A stretch of 44,687 bases of DNA. Origin: Pseudomonadota bacterium (lineage in GTDB: Bacteria > Bdellovibrionota > Bdellovibrionia > Bdellovibrionales > Bdellovibrionaceae). Numbering within the stretch: the first letter of the stretch is position 1; the number at the start of each line of letters is the position of its first letter. Where the stretch lies: contig JAJTIC010000081.1 in NCBI GenBank assembly GCA_021300175.1, positions 1-44,687 on the forward strand. The letters are read 5' to 3'. A model generated the notes under the pieces. That model ran no database searches. It saw only the letters and a program-made list of their open reading frames with translations, and was not told the DNA's origin. Made by a program: the position numbers and the translations under genes. Shown here in pieces: positions 8,792-16,914 of this stretch.

Positions 8792-9849
8792 CCACGTCGG
8801 TGAATTTTAACAGACTGAGCTTTGCCCCAACCCGGGAATGGCAGAGTCTCGCGACGCCCCCAGACAAACAAGAAAACAAGACCAATCAAGATCACAACGA
8901 AGGACAACCACTGTCCCCGAGTCAACTCCAGCCATTGATAACCTAAGTGTGGATCCGGCATTCTAAAAAATTCTCCCACAAAGCGAGCCAATCCATAGAG
9001 GACTAAAAACAAAGCTCCCACGACTCCTGGTGTCCTCGGAGAGCGCCAAAACAAAAAGAGCACGAGGAAAATCAAAAGACCTTCACTGGCCGCTGCGTAC
9101 AGCTGCGAAGGATGCCTGAGTTCAAGTAAAGGGCTCAACGCCTGAATGACAGCCACATTGCCCTGCTGCACTTGTTCAATAACTTTGTAAAGAATCCCTG
9201 TCACTTGATGCTGCACTTCGGGCTGAGTCCGGTACTGATCTACCAGCCTCAGCCACTCCTCACTTGAAATTCCTACCTGAGAAGTCACATTGGACAAAGA
9301 TGAAAGTTTTGAAAATTCATAAGCGGGCCAATTAAGAATATCATGGGGAAACTTGACTCCAAAAGCATAGTCTGCCGGAGCCGTGCGGCCCACGAGCTCG
9401 CCATTAAAGAAATTTGCAATGCGCCCAAAGAAAATTCCCACAGGTGCCGTCACAGCCACAAGGTCGAAGAGGTATAATTGAGGAACTCCTGTCTTCGCTG
9501 CGAAAAGTGCACAGGCGAGAATGAGTCCGATAATTCCCCCATGGGCAGACATTCCCCCTTCATTCAAAGCCAATACTCCCCAGAAGGGAAGGCTCTCTTT
9601 GAACTGCACAAAAAGACTAGGGTCATAAAACAAACAATACCCAAGGCGTCCACCGAGAAGAATTCCAATTGCTCCCCAAGTCACAAAGTCACTGACTTGC
9701 TTCACTTGTAGGCCCGCTTTTTGCCGTGAGCACATCCAAGAAATGAAAACGTAAGCAAAGAGAAATCCCAAAAGATAAGAGAATCCGTACCAGCGCAGCC
9801 CGAATTCTCCACTAATTCTGTATATAAACGGATCAAATTGATGAATCAT
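8788..9849 (-). CDS. lgt: Prolipoprotein diacylglyceryl transferase with an enlarged loop
   Basis: Lgt transfers diacylglycerol from phosphatidylglycerol to the lipobox cysteine of prolipoproteins in the inner membrane. The protein has about seven TM segments, the motif [11 protein letters not shown], the Lgt signature [14 protein letters not shown], and RHPSQLY near the C-terminus. I choose the ATG at 9849, which begins [12 protein letters not shown] as is typical; the frame is also open from an upstream TTG (9885). At 353 residues it is longer than the usual 260-300. The extra length is about 75 residues between GVKFPHD and RHPSQLY, a polar, Gln-rich segment that should face the periplasm. 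The 10-bp palindrome ATGAGCTCAT ends at the start codon. Confidence 0.95.
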   Translation of the reverse strand: MIHQFDPFIYRISGEFGLRWYGFSYLLGFLFAYVFISWMCSRQKAGLQVKQVSDFVTWGAIGILLGGRLGYCLFYDPSLFVQFKESLPFWGVLALNEGGMSAHGGIIGLILACALFAAKTGVPQLYLFDLVAVTAPVGIFFGRIANFFNGELVGRTAPADYAFGVKFPHDILNWPAYEFSKLSSLSNVTSQVGISSEEWLRLVDQYRTQPEVQHQVTGILYKVIEQVQQGNVAVIQALSPLLELRHPSQLYAAASEGLLIFLVLFLFWRSPRTPGVVGALFLVLYGLARFVGEFFRMPDPHLGYQWLELTRGQWLSFVVILIGLVFLFVWGRRETLPFPGWGKAQSVKIHRRG

Positions 9850-9990
9850 GAGCTCATCATAAATTCGAGTGCTCCTCTTCTGCAACTCATGATTTTAGAC
9901 TTGGAGGGACAAAAACTGAATATTCTCAAAAATAAGTGGTTCTCTCCTCTCAGAGTTGCGACAATGAACCACGAACTTTTGTGAGGTCAT

Positions 9991-11112
9991 ATGCAAGATC
10001 AGAATAAAATTCAATGGCAACGCATCGATTGGACAACCACACTTTTTTTAACGATCACCCCTCTCGTTTGTTTCGTGCTGGTTCCGATCTATCTTTGGTA
10101 CTGGGATCTTCAGTGGTCCATGATTGTTTTCACTGTTGTTTTCGCAGGACTCACCAACTTGTCCATCACAGCGGGCTATCACCGCTTGTTTTCCCACCGA
10201 ACTTATGAAGCTCATCCATGGGTCCGAGCTTTCTGGCTTTTAGTGGGCGCTTCAGCATTTCAAGGTTCTGCTCTCAAGTGGTCGGCAGATCACCGCAAAC
10301 ACCATAACAAAGTGGATAGTGAAGATGATCCTTATTCGATTAACAAAGGTTTTTGGTACGCTCACATGGGCTGGCTCTTCATCAAAGATTCCACGGATCC
10401 TAATCCCAAAGCTGCAGATCTTGAAAAGGATTGGATGGTGGTGCTTCAGCACCGCTATTACGTGGCTTTTGCAATCTTGACGGGCTTTGCTGTTCCCACT
10501 TTGATTGGCTGGGCCCTGGGTGCCCCTGTTGCAGGATTTCTTTTTGCAGGAGCCCTGCGCATCGTTCTCACTCAGCAATCCACGTTCTGTGTGAATTCAC
10601 TCACTCATACTTTTGGAAAGCGCCCTTACAGCGAAGATGTTTCTGCCCGTGATAGTTTCTGGGTGGCCGTGATCACTCATGGGGAAGGTTATCATAACTA
10701 CCACCACCGTTTTCAAACGGATTATCGGAACGGCATTCGTTGGTATCATTGGGATCCCACAAAGTGGACGATCCAATTACTGGCTCTCTTTGGCCTTGCT
10801 CAGCGCTTAAGAACCATTTCAAAACATGAAATTCTCAAAGCTCGATTGCAAATTGAAGAAAGGCGGCTGTTGTTGAAAGGTCTTTCCAAGGAAAAGTTGG
10901 CTCCAATGAAAGAGCGCATCCTCGCTGCTGGAGAATCTCTTCGCCAACTTCGAAGGGATTATGAAAGCTTGAAGGTTTCAGTGAATGAAACATCCCAGGC
11001 TCGCATCGAACAGATCAAACTCCAAATGGCCGAGAAAAAACTCGATTTTGAATTTGCCGTGAAACAGTGGAGAATTTACCTCCGTGCAAAAACTGGAACC
11101 TTTTCTTCATGA
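9991..11112 (+). CDS. Acyl-lipid/acyl-CoA fatty acid desaturase with C-terminal coiled coil
   Basis: A membrane di-iron desaturase that puts a double bond (probably delta-9) into fatty acyl chains and so tunes membrane fluidity. The three histidine boxes are intact: HRLFSH (64-69), HRKHH (101-105) and HNYHH (235-239). Four TM helices fall at about 18-38, 42-62, 155-178 and 180-200. The enzyme core ends near residue 280. The last 90 or so residues are charged with regular Leu/Ile spacing, a likely cytoplasmic coiled coil not usual for this family. GAGG lies 5 nt before the ATG. Its stop overlaps the start of a tiny lipoprotein ORF. The substrate (CoA, ACP or lipid) is not resolved. Confidence 0.92.
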   Translation: MQDQNKIQWQRIDWTTTLFLTITPLVCFVLVPIYLWYWDLQWSMIVFTVVFAGLTNLSITAGYHRLFSHRTYEAHPWVRAFWLLVGASAFQGSALKWSADHRKHHNKVDSEDDPYSINKGFWYAHMGWLFIKDSTDPNPKAADLEKDWMVVLQHRYYVAFAILTGFAVPTLIGWALGAPVAGFLFAGALRIVLTQQSTFCVNSLTHTFGKRPYSEDVSARDSFWVAVITHGEGYHNYHHRFQTDYRNGIRWYHWDPTKWTIQLLALFGLAQRLRTISKHEILKARLQIEERRLLLKGLSKEKLAPMKERILAAGESLRQLRRDYESLKVSVNETSQARIEQIKLQMAEKKLDFEFAVKQWRIYLRAKTGTFSS

Positions 11113-11183
11113 AAATCTCGAAAAGTTTGAGCCTCTCTTTGATTCTACTGTGTGTTCTGCTTGTTGCAGGATGTTTGGCGTAA
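11109..11183 (+). CDS. 24-residue lipoprotein ORF, essentially signal peptide plus lipobox
   Basis: The ATG at 11109 overlaps the desaturase stop (ATGA). The product has a basic start (MKISK), a Leu-rich hydrophobic core and a clean lipobox, LVAGC, with the Cys at residue 22; it ends two residues later. Processing by Lgt and LspA would leave a lipidated tripeptide, Cys-Leu-Ala. It may be a genuine micro-lipoprotein, a lipid-tail or signal-peptide source, or the remnant of a longer lipoprotein that lost its body. The perfect lipobox and coupling to the desaturase argue against pure chance. No independent Shine-Dalgarno is clear. Confidence 0.45.
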   Translation: MKISKSLSLSLILLCVLLVAGCLA

Positions 11184-11229
11184 GCTGATGCCTCCGAAAC
11201 CGGTCTGATCATGCTAGAAATTTTTTTGA

Positions 11230-11964
11230 CTATTTCAGTTCTTGAAAAGCACCCAAGCCATTGAGAGCAAACGCTTGTGACTGCTCAATGCTAGAAATCG
11301 CGCTTTCCACCTTCCACTGAACTAGGACTTGCATCCCCGCCACTGGTTTTGATTTTGAACCCATGTTGTAAGTGGTAGGAATAGTGGCTGTTGAGTTAAA
11401 CGTAAACCCCCAAAGCACATTTAAGTTCACGGGACTCACTGTCGCGTAACCGATGTACTTCCCAACACCATTAGCAGAGCCACCATAAAGATAAGTGACT
11501 CTGTAAGTAAAATCCACGACCGTGATTCCATAAACATTCTTGAATGTGGAACGATATGCTTTTGAGGTGGGAAATTGCCAGCCTTCGAGGTCATCCCAGC
11601 ACTGAGCCCCCGCCGGCATCGCTGTCGCGACATCTGTTCGAAAGTTCACAACAGGCTTGCCTGCTTCAACAATTTTCCAAATCTTTTTCCCAATGTTGAT
11701 GATCTTATCCACCATCATATCCAGTTGATCCAAAGGATTCACTTCACCAGACACAGCGCCGGTCACATCACTGACCAGATCTGTAGCCGAAAGCGGTCTC
11801 AGCCCTCGGCAGTCCACAGATCCAATTCCGCCGTTCGCTAACAGAGTTTCAGGCAACTGAACTTCTTGTATTTGAACTTGCGTGATTTTTAAGTATTGAG
11901 GAACCTCAGTTTGCGCCCATGAATAAGAACCCAACATAAGAACAAGTGCAAATAACCGGCTCAT
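11230..11964 (-). CDS. Exported protein of unknown function
   Basis: The 244-residue product has a signal peptide (MSRLFALVLMLGSYSWA, cleavage near residue 17). The mature part has two cysteines about 90 residues apart (in SVDCRG and AQCWDD), which could form a disulphide. Its second half is rich in Tyr, Thr and Val with beta-strand alternation. GGGG lies 7 nt before the ATG. I recognise no domain and see no catalytic motif. It stands alone between the desaturase pair and the methyltransferase. A secreted, periplasmic or outer-membrane-associated protein is likely. Confidence 0.7.
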   Translation of the reverse strand: MSRLFALVLMLGSYSWAQTEVPQYLKITQVQIQEVQLPETLLANGGIGSVDCRGLRPLSATDLVSDVTGAVSGEVNPLDQLDMMVDKIINIGKKIWKIVEAGKPVVNFRTDVATAMPAGAQCWDDLEGWQFPTSKAYRSTFKNVYGITVVDFTYRVTYLYGGSANGVGKYIGYATVSPVNLNVLWGFTFNSTATIPTTYNMGSKSKPVAGMQVLVQWKVESAISSIEQSQAFALNGLGAFQELK

Positions 11965-12186
11965 TCGTAATCCCCTTTTTGTCGAATGCTTTGCAGTCTT
12001 ACCGACAATAAATGTCTTTGAACAACTCGCTTTTTGAGTTTGAACTTTTTTACAAGACTAGGGTTAAAAGGAAACCAGGCAATTAATAACTGCCCATAGA
12101 TGCTGTCCCTCGGAACCCACCTTGATTCTGTGTCCAAGATCGTTAACAATTCGACCTGATAGAACGACGACGGACCCAATCACCTT

Positions 12187-13389
12187 TCAGCTCGATGCCC
12201 TAGATCTTAATAATTTTGCCGCAAAAAAACCATCCCCCGACGACTGGTCCGGATCTAGCCGCATTTGCTGATCTAAGGTCCAGCTAGGATTTTGCTGCAA
12301 AAACTCCGTCACTTGCTTCTCATTCTCCGACGGTAAAATGCTGCAAGTTGCGTAAACGAGCACTCCGCCTGGCTTCACCATCTTAGAATAATCCTGAAGA
12401 ATTTCTTTTTGCAAATCTCGGAGGTTTTGAATCTGCTCGATGGAAAGCTTCCATTTCGCATCTGGGTTTCTTCTCAAGACTCCCAAGCCTGAACAAGGAA
12501 CATCGAGCAGGACTCGGTCGGCCATACCCTCCTGGCGCTTGATTACTTTTTTGGAGTCAATCAGCTTGGTTTCAATGATATCAATACCGTTCCGGCGGGC
12601 CCGTCTCTTGAGCTCCTCAAGCTTCCATTCGTGAATATCCATGGAAATGAGCTTCCCTTTGTTTTTCATCAGAGCTGCCAAATGAAGAGATTTTCCTCCT
12701 CCTCCGGCACAAGCATCAATGACTCTTTCGCCGGGATGAGGATCCACCAGAAGCGACACTTTCTGCGAGTTTCGATCCTGAACTTCAAAGCAGCCACTTT
12801 GAAAAGCTTTGCTTGAAAAAATGTTTTTTCGCTCATCCAAAGACAAAGCCCCTGGGAGGCCAGGAATTTCAGAAGCGAGAATCCCATCACTTTTTAAAGC
12901 CATTTGCAGCTTTTGCAGATCACACTTCAATGGATTCAGCCGCAAGTCCACGGGCGCTTGATGATTCAAAGCCTGCAGCACACCTGACCAACGAGGGCCC
13001 ATCTGAGATGCCCCTAACTCATACAGCCAATCAGGGACAGAGTGCTTTTCTGCTTCAGTGAGTGGAACTAAAGAATTCAATTGAACATTTTGAAATTCTT
13101 CAAAGGAAGGCAGGTCTCCCTGCTGGGCAAAATGGGCGGCAACACGAGCGCAGATGTCTTGCCTGTGGAAAGGCTCCAAACTTTCGATCTGAGCTTGCTT
13201 CCCTAATTTTCTCCACCATCGTACAATATCATAAAAATTTTCAGCCACCCACTTGCGATCCCGGGAACCAAGCTTCTTGTTATTTTTAAATGTCTTCTCG
13301 AGAACCTTATCTGCGTATTGCTTCTCCAAAAAAACTTGTTCAAGACAAGAAACAAGGACGAGAAATAAAGGTCTGTGAATTCGTGACAA
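12187..13389 (-). CDS. RsmB/NOL1-type rRNA (cytosine-5) methyltransferase
   Basis: It methylates cytosine C5 in rRNA using S-adenosylmethionine, probably in 16S rRNA. The N-terminal 130 residues resemble the NusB-like RNA-binding domain of RsmB. The SAM motif is DACAGGGGKSLHLAAL, motif IV is DVPCSGLG, and the catalytic Cys lies in YATCSI, so both active-site cysteines are present. At 400 residues it is slightly shorter than E. coli RsmB. The only start that keeps the NusB-like region is a TTG at 13389, preceded by a GAGAGAG stretch. The specific rRNA position is not certain, so I give no symbol. Confidence 0.9.
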   Translation of the reverse strand: MSRIHRPLFLVLVSCLEQVFLEKQYADKVLEKTFKNNKKLGSRDRKWVAENFYDIVRWWRKLGKQAQIESLEPFHRQDICARVAAHFAQQGDLPSFEEFQNVQLNSLVPLTEAEKHSVPDWLYELGASQMGPRWSGVLQALNHQAPVDLRLNPLKCDLQKLQMALKSDGILASEIPGLPGALSLDERKNIFSSKAFQSGCFEVQDRNSQKVSLLVDPHPGERVIDACAGGGGKSLHLAALMKNKGKLISMDIHEWKLEELKRRARRNGIDIIETKLIDSKKVIKRQEGMADRVLLDVPCSGLGVLRRNPDAKWKLSIEQIQNLRDLQKEILQDYSKMVKPGGVLVYATCSILPSENEKQVTEFLQQNPSWTLDQQMRLDPDQSSGDGFFAAKLLRSRASS

Positions 13390-13401
13390 AACAACTCTCT
13401 C

Positions 13402-14046
13402 TTAGAAAGACCAAACGGCTCCAGCTGCGAGAGATGTGCCATTGAATTGGCCACTGGACAACAAAAGAATGTGATTTTTCATTCCGAACTCAATAAAGAA
13501 TCCAGCATTAGTTTCTGCAAGGTCCATCATTCGAAGCCCTGCCACCAACTGGTAGTCAAAACTCAAGTTAGACTCTTCAGGCACTTGCTTTGAAAAAACC
13601 CCTAAGCCCGCTCCGAAACCAAAATAGAAGGGAAAACGACTTTGCCCCAAAGGAAAAGTGAGGAGTGGCAAAAGAGAAATCTTCTGCGCTCTTTGATCAT
13701 CCAACTTGTACTCAGTGAAATCGAGCCTTAGAGCCACGTCCAAAGCTCCCCATTGGTCGGTCACATAAGTCACCCCGTAAGTTGATTTACCTACGCTTTC
13801 ACGCTTGGATCCGCCTTTCCAATTGTAGGCTGACGAGCCCGCAAAACTTCCCAAATGAATCATCAATAAATAATCCGTAGGGACTCCCCCCTCCGAAGCC
13901 ACTTCTCTTGCCGTGACTATCTCAGGCTCAACCCCTTTTTCGAAGTATTTTGCTGCGGCTTTTCGTCCGACAACTGGGTCCTGAGCATCAGCAAAAGTGG
14001 CTGAGAAAATAGAGAGGAAAATCGCTATGGTTATGGCTCTTTTCAT
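13402..14046 (-). CDS. Small outer-membrane beta-barrel protein
   Basis: From the ATG at 14046 the product is 214 residues with a signal peptide (MKRAITIAIFLSIFSATFADA). The rest has alternating polar and hydrophobic strands rich in Gly, Phe and Tyr (for example FPFYFGFGAGLGVFS) and ends in AAGAVWSF, a typical barrel C-terminus with terminal Phe. I reject the longer frame start at 14166 because it runs through the promoter and gives no signal peptide. The -10 element TATAGT ends 7 bp before this ATG and there is no Shine-Dalgarno, so the mRNA may be leaderless. Family unknown. Confidence 0.75.
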   Translation of the reverse strand: MKRAITIAIFLSIFSATFADAQDPVVGRKAAAKYFEKGVEPEIVTAREVASEGGVPTDYLLMIHLGSFAGSSAYNWKGGSKRESVGKSTYGVTYVTDQWGALDVALRLDFTEYKLDDQRAQKISLLPLLTFPLGQSRFPFYFGFGAGLGVFSKQVPEESNLSFDYQLVAGLRMMDLAETNAGFFIEFGMKNHILLLSSGQFNGTSLAAGAVWSF

Positions 14047-14053
14047 ACTTTTG

Positions 14054-14081
14054 ACTATACGCGAAAAGCGCCTCTGGTCAA
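14054..14081 (-). promoter_or_regulatory. Promoter candidate for the small barrel gene
   Basis: Read on the minus strand: -35 TTGACC (14081-14076), 16-bp spacer, -10 TATAGT (14059-14054). The -10 is near perfect. Only 7 bp separate it from the ATG at 14046. Confidence 0.55.
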
Positions 14082-14086
14082 CGCAC

Positions 14087-14115
14087 TTGACCCCACTTCT
14101 CAACCAAACTACGGT
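14087..14115 (+). promoter_or_regulatory. nrdR promoter candidate, back-to-back with the divergent one
   Basis: -35 TTGACC (14087-14092), 17-bp spacer, -10 TACGGT (14110-14115). Its -35 lies 5 bp from the oppositely oriented -35 of the barrel gene, so the two form the inverted repeat GGTCAA-N5-TTGACC. Confidence 0.45.
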
Positions 14116-14142
14116 GTTTGAGAGAGAGGCAGGACCAGACCC

Positions 14143-14712
14143 ATGAAATGCCCCTATTGCGGCCACAACGAAGATCGAGTCTTAGACACCCGAGAACACA
14201 AAGAAGGGGAGGTCATTCGACGTCGTCGTGAATGTTTGAAGTGCAAAGCTCGCTTTTCAACCACAGAAACTTTGAGTTTATCTTTTCCTTTGGTGATAAA
14301 GAAGGATGGCCGCAGAGAACCTTTCAGCAAAGAGAAAATTCTTCGTGGTCTTCAAGCCGCCTGTCAGAAAAGACCGGTCAGTCTCTCTCAAATGGAAGCG
14401 GTGGTTGATCGTTTATCGATTTGGGTCATCAATCGCGGTGAAAAAGAAGTATCCGCTCGACTGCTGGGTCAGAAGCTGATGCGAGAACTGCGTTTATTGG
14501 ATGACGTGGCTTATGTTCGGTTTGCCAGCGTTTATCGAACTTTCAAAGACGTTCAAGAGTTTGTCGAAACTCTCGAAGGCGAAAATGAGGAACTTTACGA
14601 TCCGAGTGCCCAGCTTTTGCTAAAACCTGAATTGAAGACTGACTTTAAAGAGGAAGATCTAGATGCGTCGCCAGTCGAGAGAAATCGCCCTGCAGATTCT
14701 ATTTCAAATTGA
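14143..14712 (+). CDS. nrdR: Transcriptional repressor NrdR
   Basis: NrdR senses ATP/dATP and represses ribonucleotide reductase genes. The N-terminal zinc ribbon is complete: C3, C6, C31 and C34 (MKCPYCG and CLKCKARF). The ATP-cone follows at about 48-140, with VIKKDGRREPFSKEKI at its start. At 189 residues it is some 35 longer than usual; the acidic C-terminal tail includes the codons that overlap the nusB start by 50 bp. AGGA lies 8 nt before the ATG. I see no NrdR box or ribonucleotide reductase gene in the window. Many bacteria have nrdR-rib genes-nusB; here the riboflavin genes are missing. Confidence 0.96.
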   Translation: MKCPYCGHNEDRVLDTREHKEGEVIRRRRECLKCKARFSTTETLSLSFPLVIKKDGRREPFSKEKILRGLQAACQKRPVSLSQMEAVVDRLSIWVINRGEKEVSARLLGQKLMRELRLLDDVAYVRFASVYRTFKDVQEFVETLEGENEELYDPSAQLLLKPELKTDFKEEDLDASPVERNRPADSISN

Positions 14713-15055
14713 GTTTGCAGCCCAAATTGAATATTCCGAATTCTTAGAGGTTTTTGAACAGTCTTACGACCAAGAGACTTTGGATTTCGCTGATCTTCTG
14801 ATCACGGGAGTGAAGGAGAATAAGGAAAAGATTGATTCTTTGATCACATCTTCGGGCTCTCATTGGTCCCTAAGTCGCATGGCTATTGTGGACAGAAACA
14901 TTCTTCGCATTGCTATTTTCGAAACGAAAATCCTGCCCGACCCTATTAAACCCTCTATTGCCATTAACGAAGCCATCGAGCTTGCAAAGAAATTTTCGAC
15001 CACCGAGAGCGCAGGATTTGTGAATGGCGTTCTTGACCAAGTGACTCAAACCTAA
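14663..15055 (+). CDS. nusB: Transcription antitermination factor NusB
   Basis: NusB binds boxA RNA with ribosomal protein S10 in rRNA antitermination. The 130-residue length is normal. The start MRRQSREIALQILFQIEF matches the conserved RRxAREIALQxLFQ N-terminus, which fixes the start inside nrdR. The C-terminal helices keep the family pattern AINEAIELAKKFS and FVNGVLDQ. The stop overlaps the next ATG (TAATG). Co-translation with nrdR and the next gene is likely. Confidence 0.95.
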   Translation: MRRQSREIALQILFQIEFAAQIEYSEFLEVFEQSYDQETLDFADLLITGVKENKEKIDSLITSSGSHWSLSRMAIVDRNILRIAIFETKILPDPIKPSIAINEAIELAKKFSTTESAGFVNGVLDQVTQT

Positions 15056-15504
15056 TGTCTGTTCAAGTTCTGACTCAAATCAGCGCTCACAATCCAGGTC
15101 ACGACCTGTGGATTTTGCCATTGAACTTCAGAAAAACTTCAGCTTTGAGAGTGGACTGGTTAATGAATTTTCAGAGAGCCCGGGCGGAAACTTACTTACC
15201 CGAAAGAATTGACTCTGAGCTCGTTGAATTTTTGAAAGAAACAGAGCTTCCTTTTTTCGACAACCAAACACCTAACACTCCTTTGATGATCGTTCCTCGA
15301 TCCTCAATTCCCGCTCGTTGGATTGTCTATTTTGATTTTGTGGATGCAACTCCTGAATTAAGCCAACAAGTGGATCAGCTATGGATCTGTTTAGGAAAGC
15401 CCTCGGTGCGAATTTTCTTACCTGAGCCCGTGACTTCTCAAGAATTTCAGAGAAAATGGAATCAGCTCAGTCAAATAAAGGACTATTCCCTCGTATCTGA
15501 ATAG
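15055..15504 (+). CDS. Conserved-looking protein of unknown function
   Basis: A 149-residue soluble protein with no signal peptide or TM segment. It is rich in Trp, Pro and Phe and has no recognised motif. The start overlaps the nusB stop by 1 nt and the next gene begins 11 bp after its stop, so it belongs to the nrdR-nusB-ppsR run. Its place between nusB and another unknown suggests a cytoplasmic role, but nothing in the sequence names it. Confidence 0.75.
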   Translation: MSVQVLTQISAHNPGHDLWILPLNFRKTSALRVDWLMNFQRARAETYLPERIDSELVEFLKETELPFFDNQTPNTPLMIVPRSSIPARWIVYFDFVDATPELSQQVDQLWICLGKPSVRIFLPEPVTSQEFQRKWNQLSQIKDYSLVSE

Positions 15505-15514
15505 GAGGAGCTGA

Positions 15515-16078
15515 ATGGAAAAAATCTCACGCTTGCTTTGGAGTCAAATTCAAAGATTCCAAATCAAACTCCAAAGCTTGTTGGAGCCAAAAACTTTGAC
15601 ACCCCACTTGAGGTTAGAAGAGAGCTCATTTGAAGTCAGTTCTGATATCAATCAACTCGAGTACTTGGGCGATGATTTGCCTCAAGATCCTCAAGAGCGC
15701 TGGGTGGTCACCTTTTCGAGGCTCAATGCTTTTTTTGAAGCGGGCATGATGCTCTCTAAGTACCAAGAAAAAAAGTGGGTGGCCGTCGCAGCTTTCCGCC
15801 AAGGAAAATTCTTTCCTCTTTCTTTAGAAGACGCAGAGATTGTCTTCCCTTTTCCGGATATGGGCACTCATGAAGTCCGTCAAGTCACTCAAGAGACTTT
15901 TCGAAAGAACTTAGCCACTTTCGGCTTGATTAAAAACGAAGAGACAAGAATTCTCACCCTCGCCCCTCAGCCAGGGATCATTTACCTATTCACTTCAGAA
16001 ATGCCCGATCCTTGGTTAAAGACGGTCATCAGTGCTGTTCACCGAGAGCTCAGCAGTATTTACCGCCGAGACCAGTAA
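15515..16078 (+). CDS. Protein of unknown function upstream of ppsR
   Basis: A 187-residue soluble protein with a strong ribosome-binding site (AGGAGGAG, 4 nt before the ATG). No signal peptide or recognised motif; mixed alpha/beta composition with an amphipathic N-terminal helix. Its stop overlaps the ppsR start (TAATG), implying coupled translation. It follows the preceding unknown at 10 bp, and the two could act together. Confidence 0.75.
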   Translation: MEKISRLLWSQIQRFQIKLQSLLEPKTLTPHLRLEESSFEVSSDINQLEYLGDDLPQDPQERWVVTFSRLNAFFEAGMMLSKYQEKKWVAVAAFRQGKFFPLSLEDAEIVFPFPDMGTHEVRQVTQETFRKNLATFGLIKNEETRILTLAPQPGIIYLFTSEMPDPWLKTVISAVHRELSSIYRRDQ

Positions 16079-16914
16079 TGAGTGCCAGCACGATTTACAT
16101 CATTTCGGATGGAACTGGCGAAACCGCCGCCACCATGATTCGTGCAGCCCTTGTTCAGTACTCAGAAAAAGAAATCCAAATCGTACGCTGTAAAAATATC
16201 CGAACCGAAGACCAAGTTCTTCCGCTCATCGATGAAGCAGCTGACCGCAGAGCCATGGTGGTTTATACGGTGGTTTCTGCTCAGCTGAGATCTAAAATTT
16301 TTGACCGAGCCAGCTCTCGTGGAATTCCTGCCATTGATTTGATGGGGCCTGTCCTGAACACTTTGGATAAATTTTTTGGAGGAAACCACGAAGCCCCCAA
16401 AGCTGGTATTTTGAGAGCCGTGGACGAGCAGTATTTCCGCCGAATTGAAGCCATTGAATACACCGTCAAAAATGATGACGGCAAAACCCTGCAAGAGCTC
16501 GACAGAGCCGACATTATTTTGGTGGGAATTAGCAGAACGAGCAAAACTCCGCTGTCGATTTTTCTGAGTCATAAAGGCTGGAAAGTGGCCAATATCCCCA
16601 TGGTCCTGCACGCGCCTCTGCCTGAGCAGCTTTTTAAAGTGGACCAAAGAAAAATTGTGGGACTCATGATTGATATGGATTCATTGCAGAGGATTCGAAA
16701 AAATCGTCTTGAGAAATTCGGCCAGGATCCTGGCGGTGAGTACGCATCGCTCGCTCATATTCAAAAGGAAATTGAATATGCTCACGAAGTTTTCAAACAG
16801 AATCGTAAATGGCCTGTCTTCAACGTGACCGATCGAGCTCTGGAAGAAACAGCAGCTGAGATCGTTAGAATCGTTGCGGCTCGCATGGGCTGGCCTGAAT
16901 CAGCGCTTTTTTAA
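16078..16914 (+). CDS. ppsR: PEP synthase / pyruvate phosphate dikinase regulatory protein
   Basis: A bifunctional kinase/pyrophosphorylase of the DUF299 family that inactivates and reactivates PEP synthase or pyruvate phosphate dikinase by threonine phosphorylation. The 278-residue length is usual. The nucleotide-binding motif GISRTSKT is at 150-157, followed by the family segment KVANIPM. The N-terminus IYIISDGTGETA is typical and sets the start at 16078; the frame also opens at 16012 inside the upstream gene. Which of the two targets it controls cannot be told, and neither is in the window. It would switch the direction of the pyruvate/PEP step, in line with the glycolytic genes at 36-39 kb. 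Confidence 0.93.
   Translation: MSASTIYIISDGTGETAATMIRAALVQYSEKEIQIVRCKNIRTEDQVLPLIDEAADRRAMVVYTVVSAQLRSKIFDRASSRGIPAIDLMGPVLNTLDKFFGGNHEAPKAGILRAVDEQYFRRIEAIEYTVKNDDGKTLQELDRADIILVGISRTSKTPLSIFLSHKGWKVANIPMVLHAPLPEQLFKVDQRKIVGLMIDMDSLQRIRKNRLEKFGQDPGGEYASLAHIQKEIEYAHEVFKQNRKWPVFNVTDRALEETAAEIVRIVAARMGWPESALF

Noticed and set aside
11961-12179. 72-codon minus-strand frame before the exported protein
   Set aside because: It starts at a GTG without a ribosome-binding site, overlaps the next start, and reads like a non-coding leader; I leave this 222-bp gap as intergenic.
16162-16647. 161-codon minus-strand frame
   Set aside because: Antisense shadow of ppsR.
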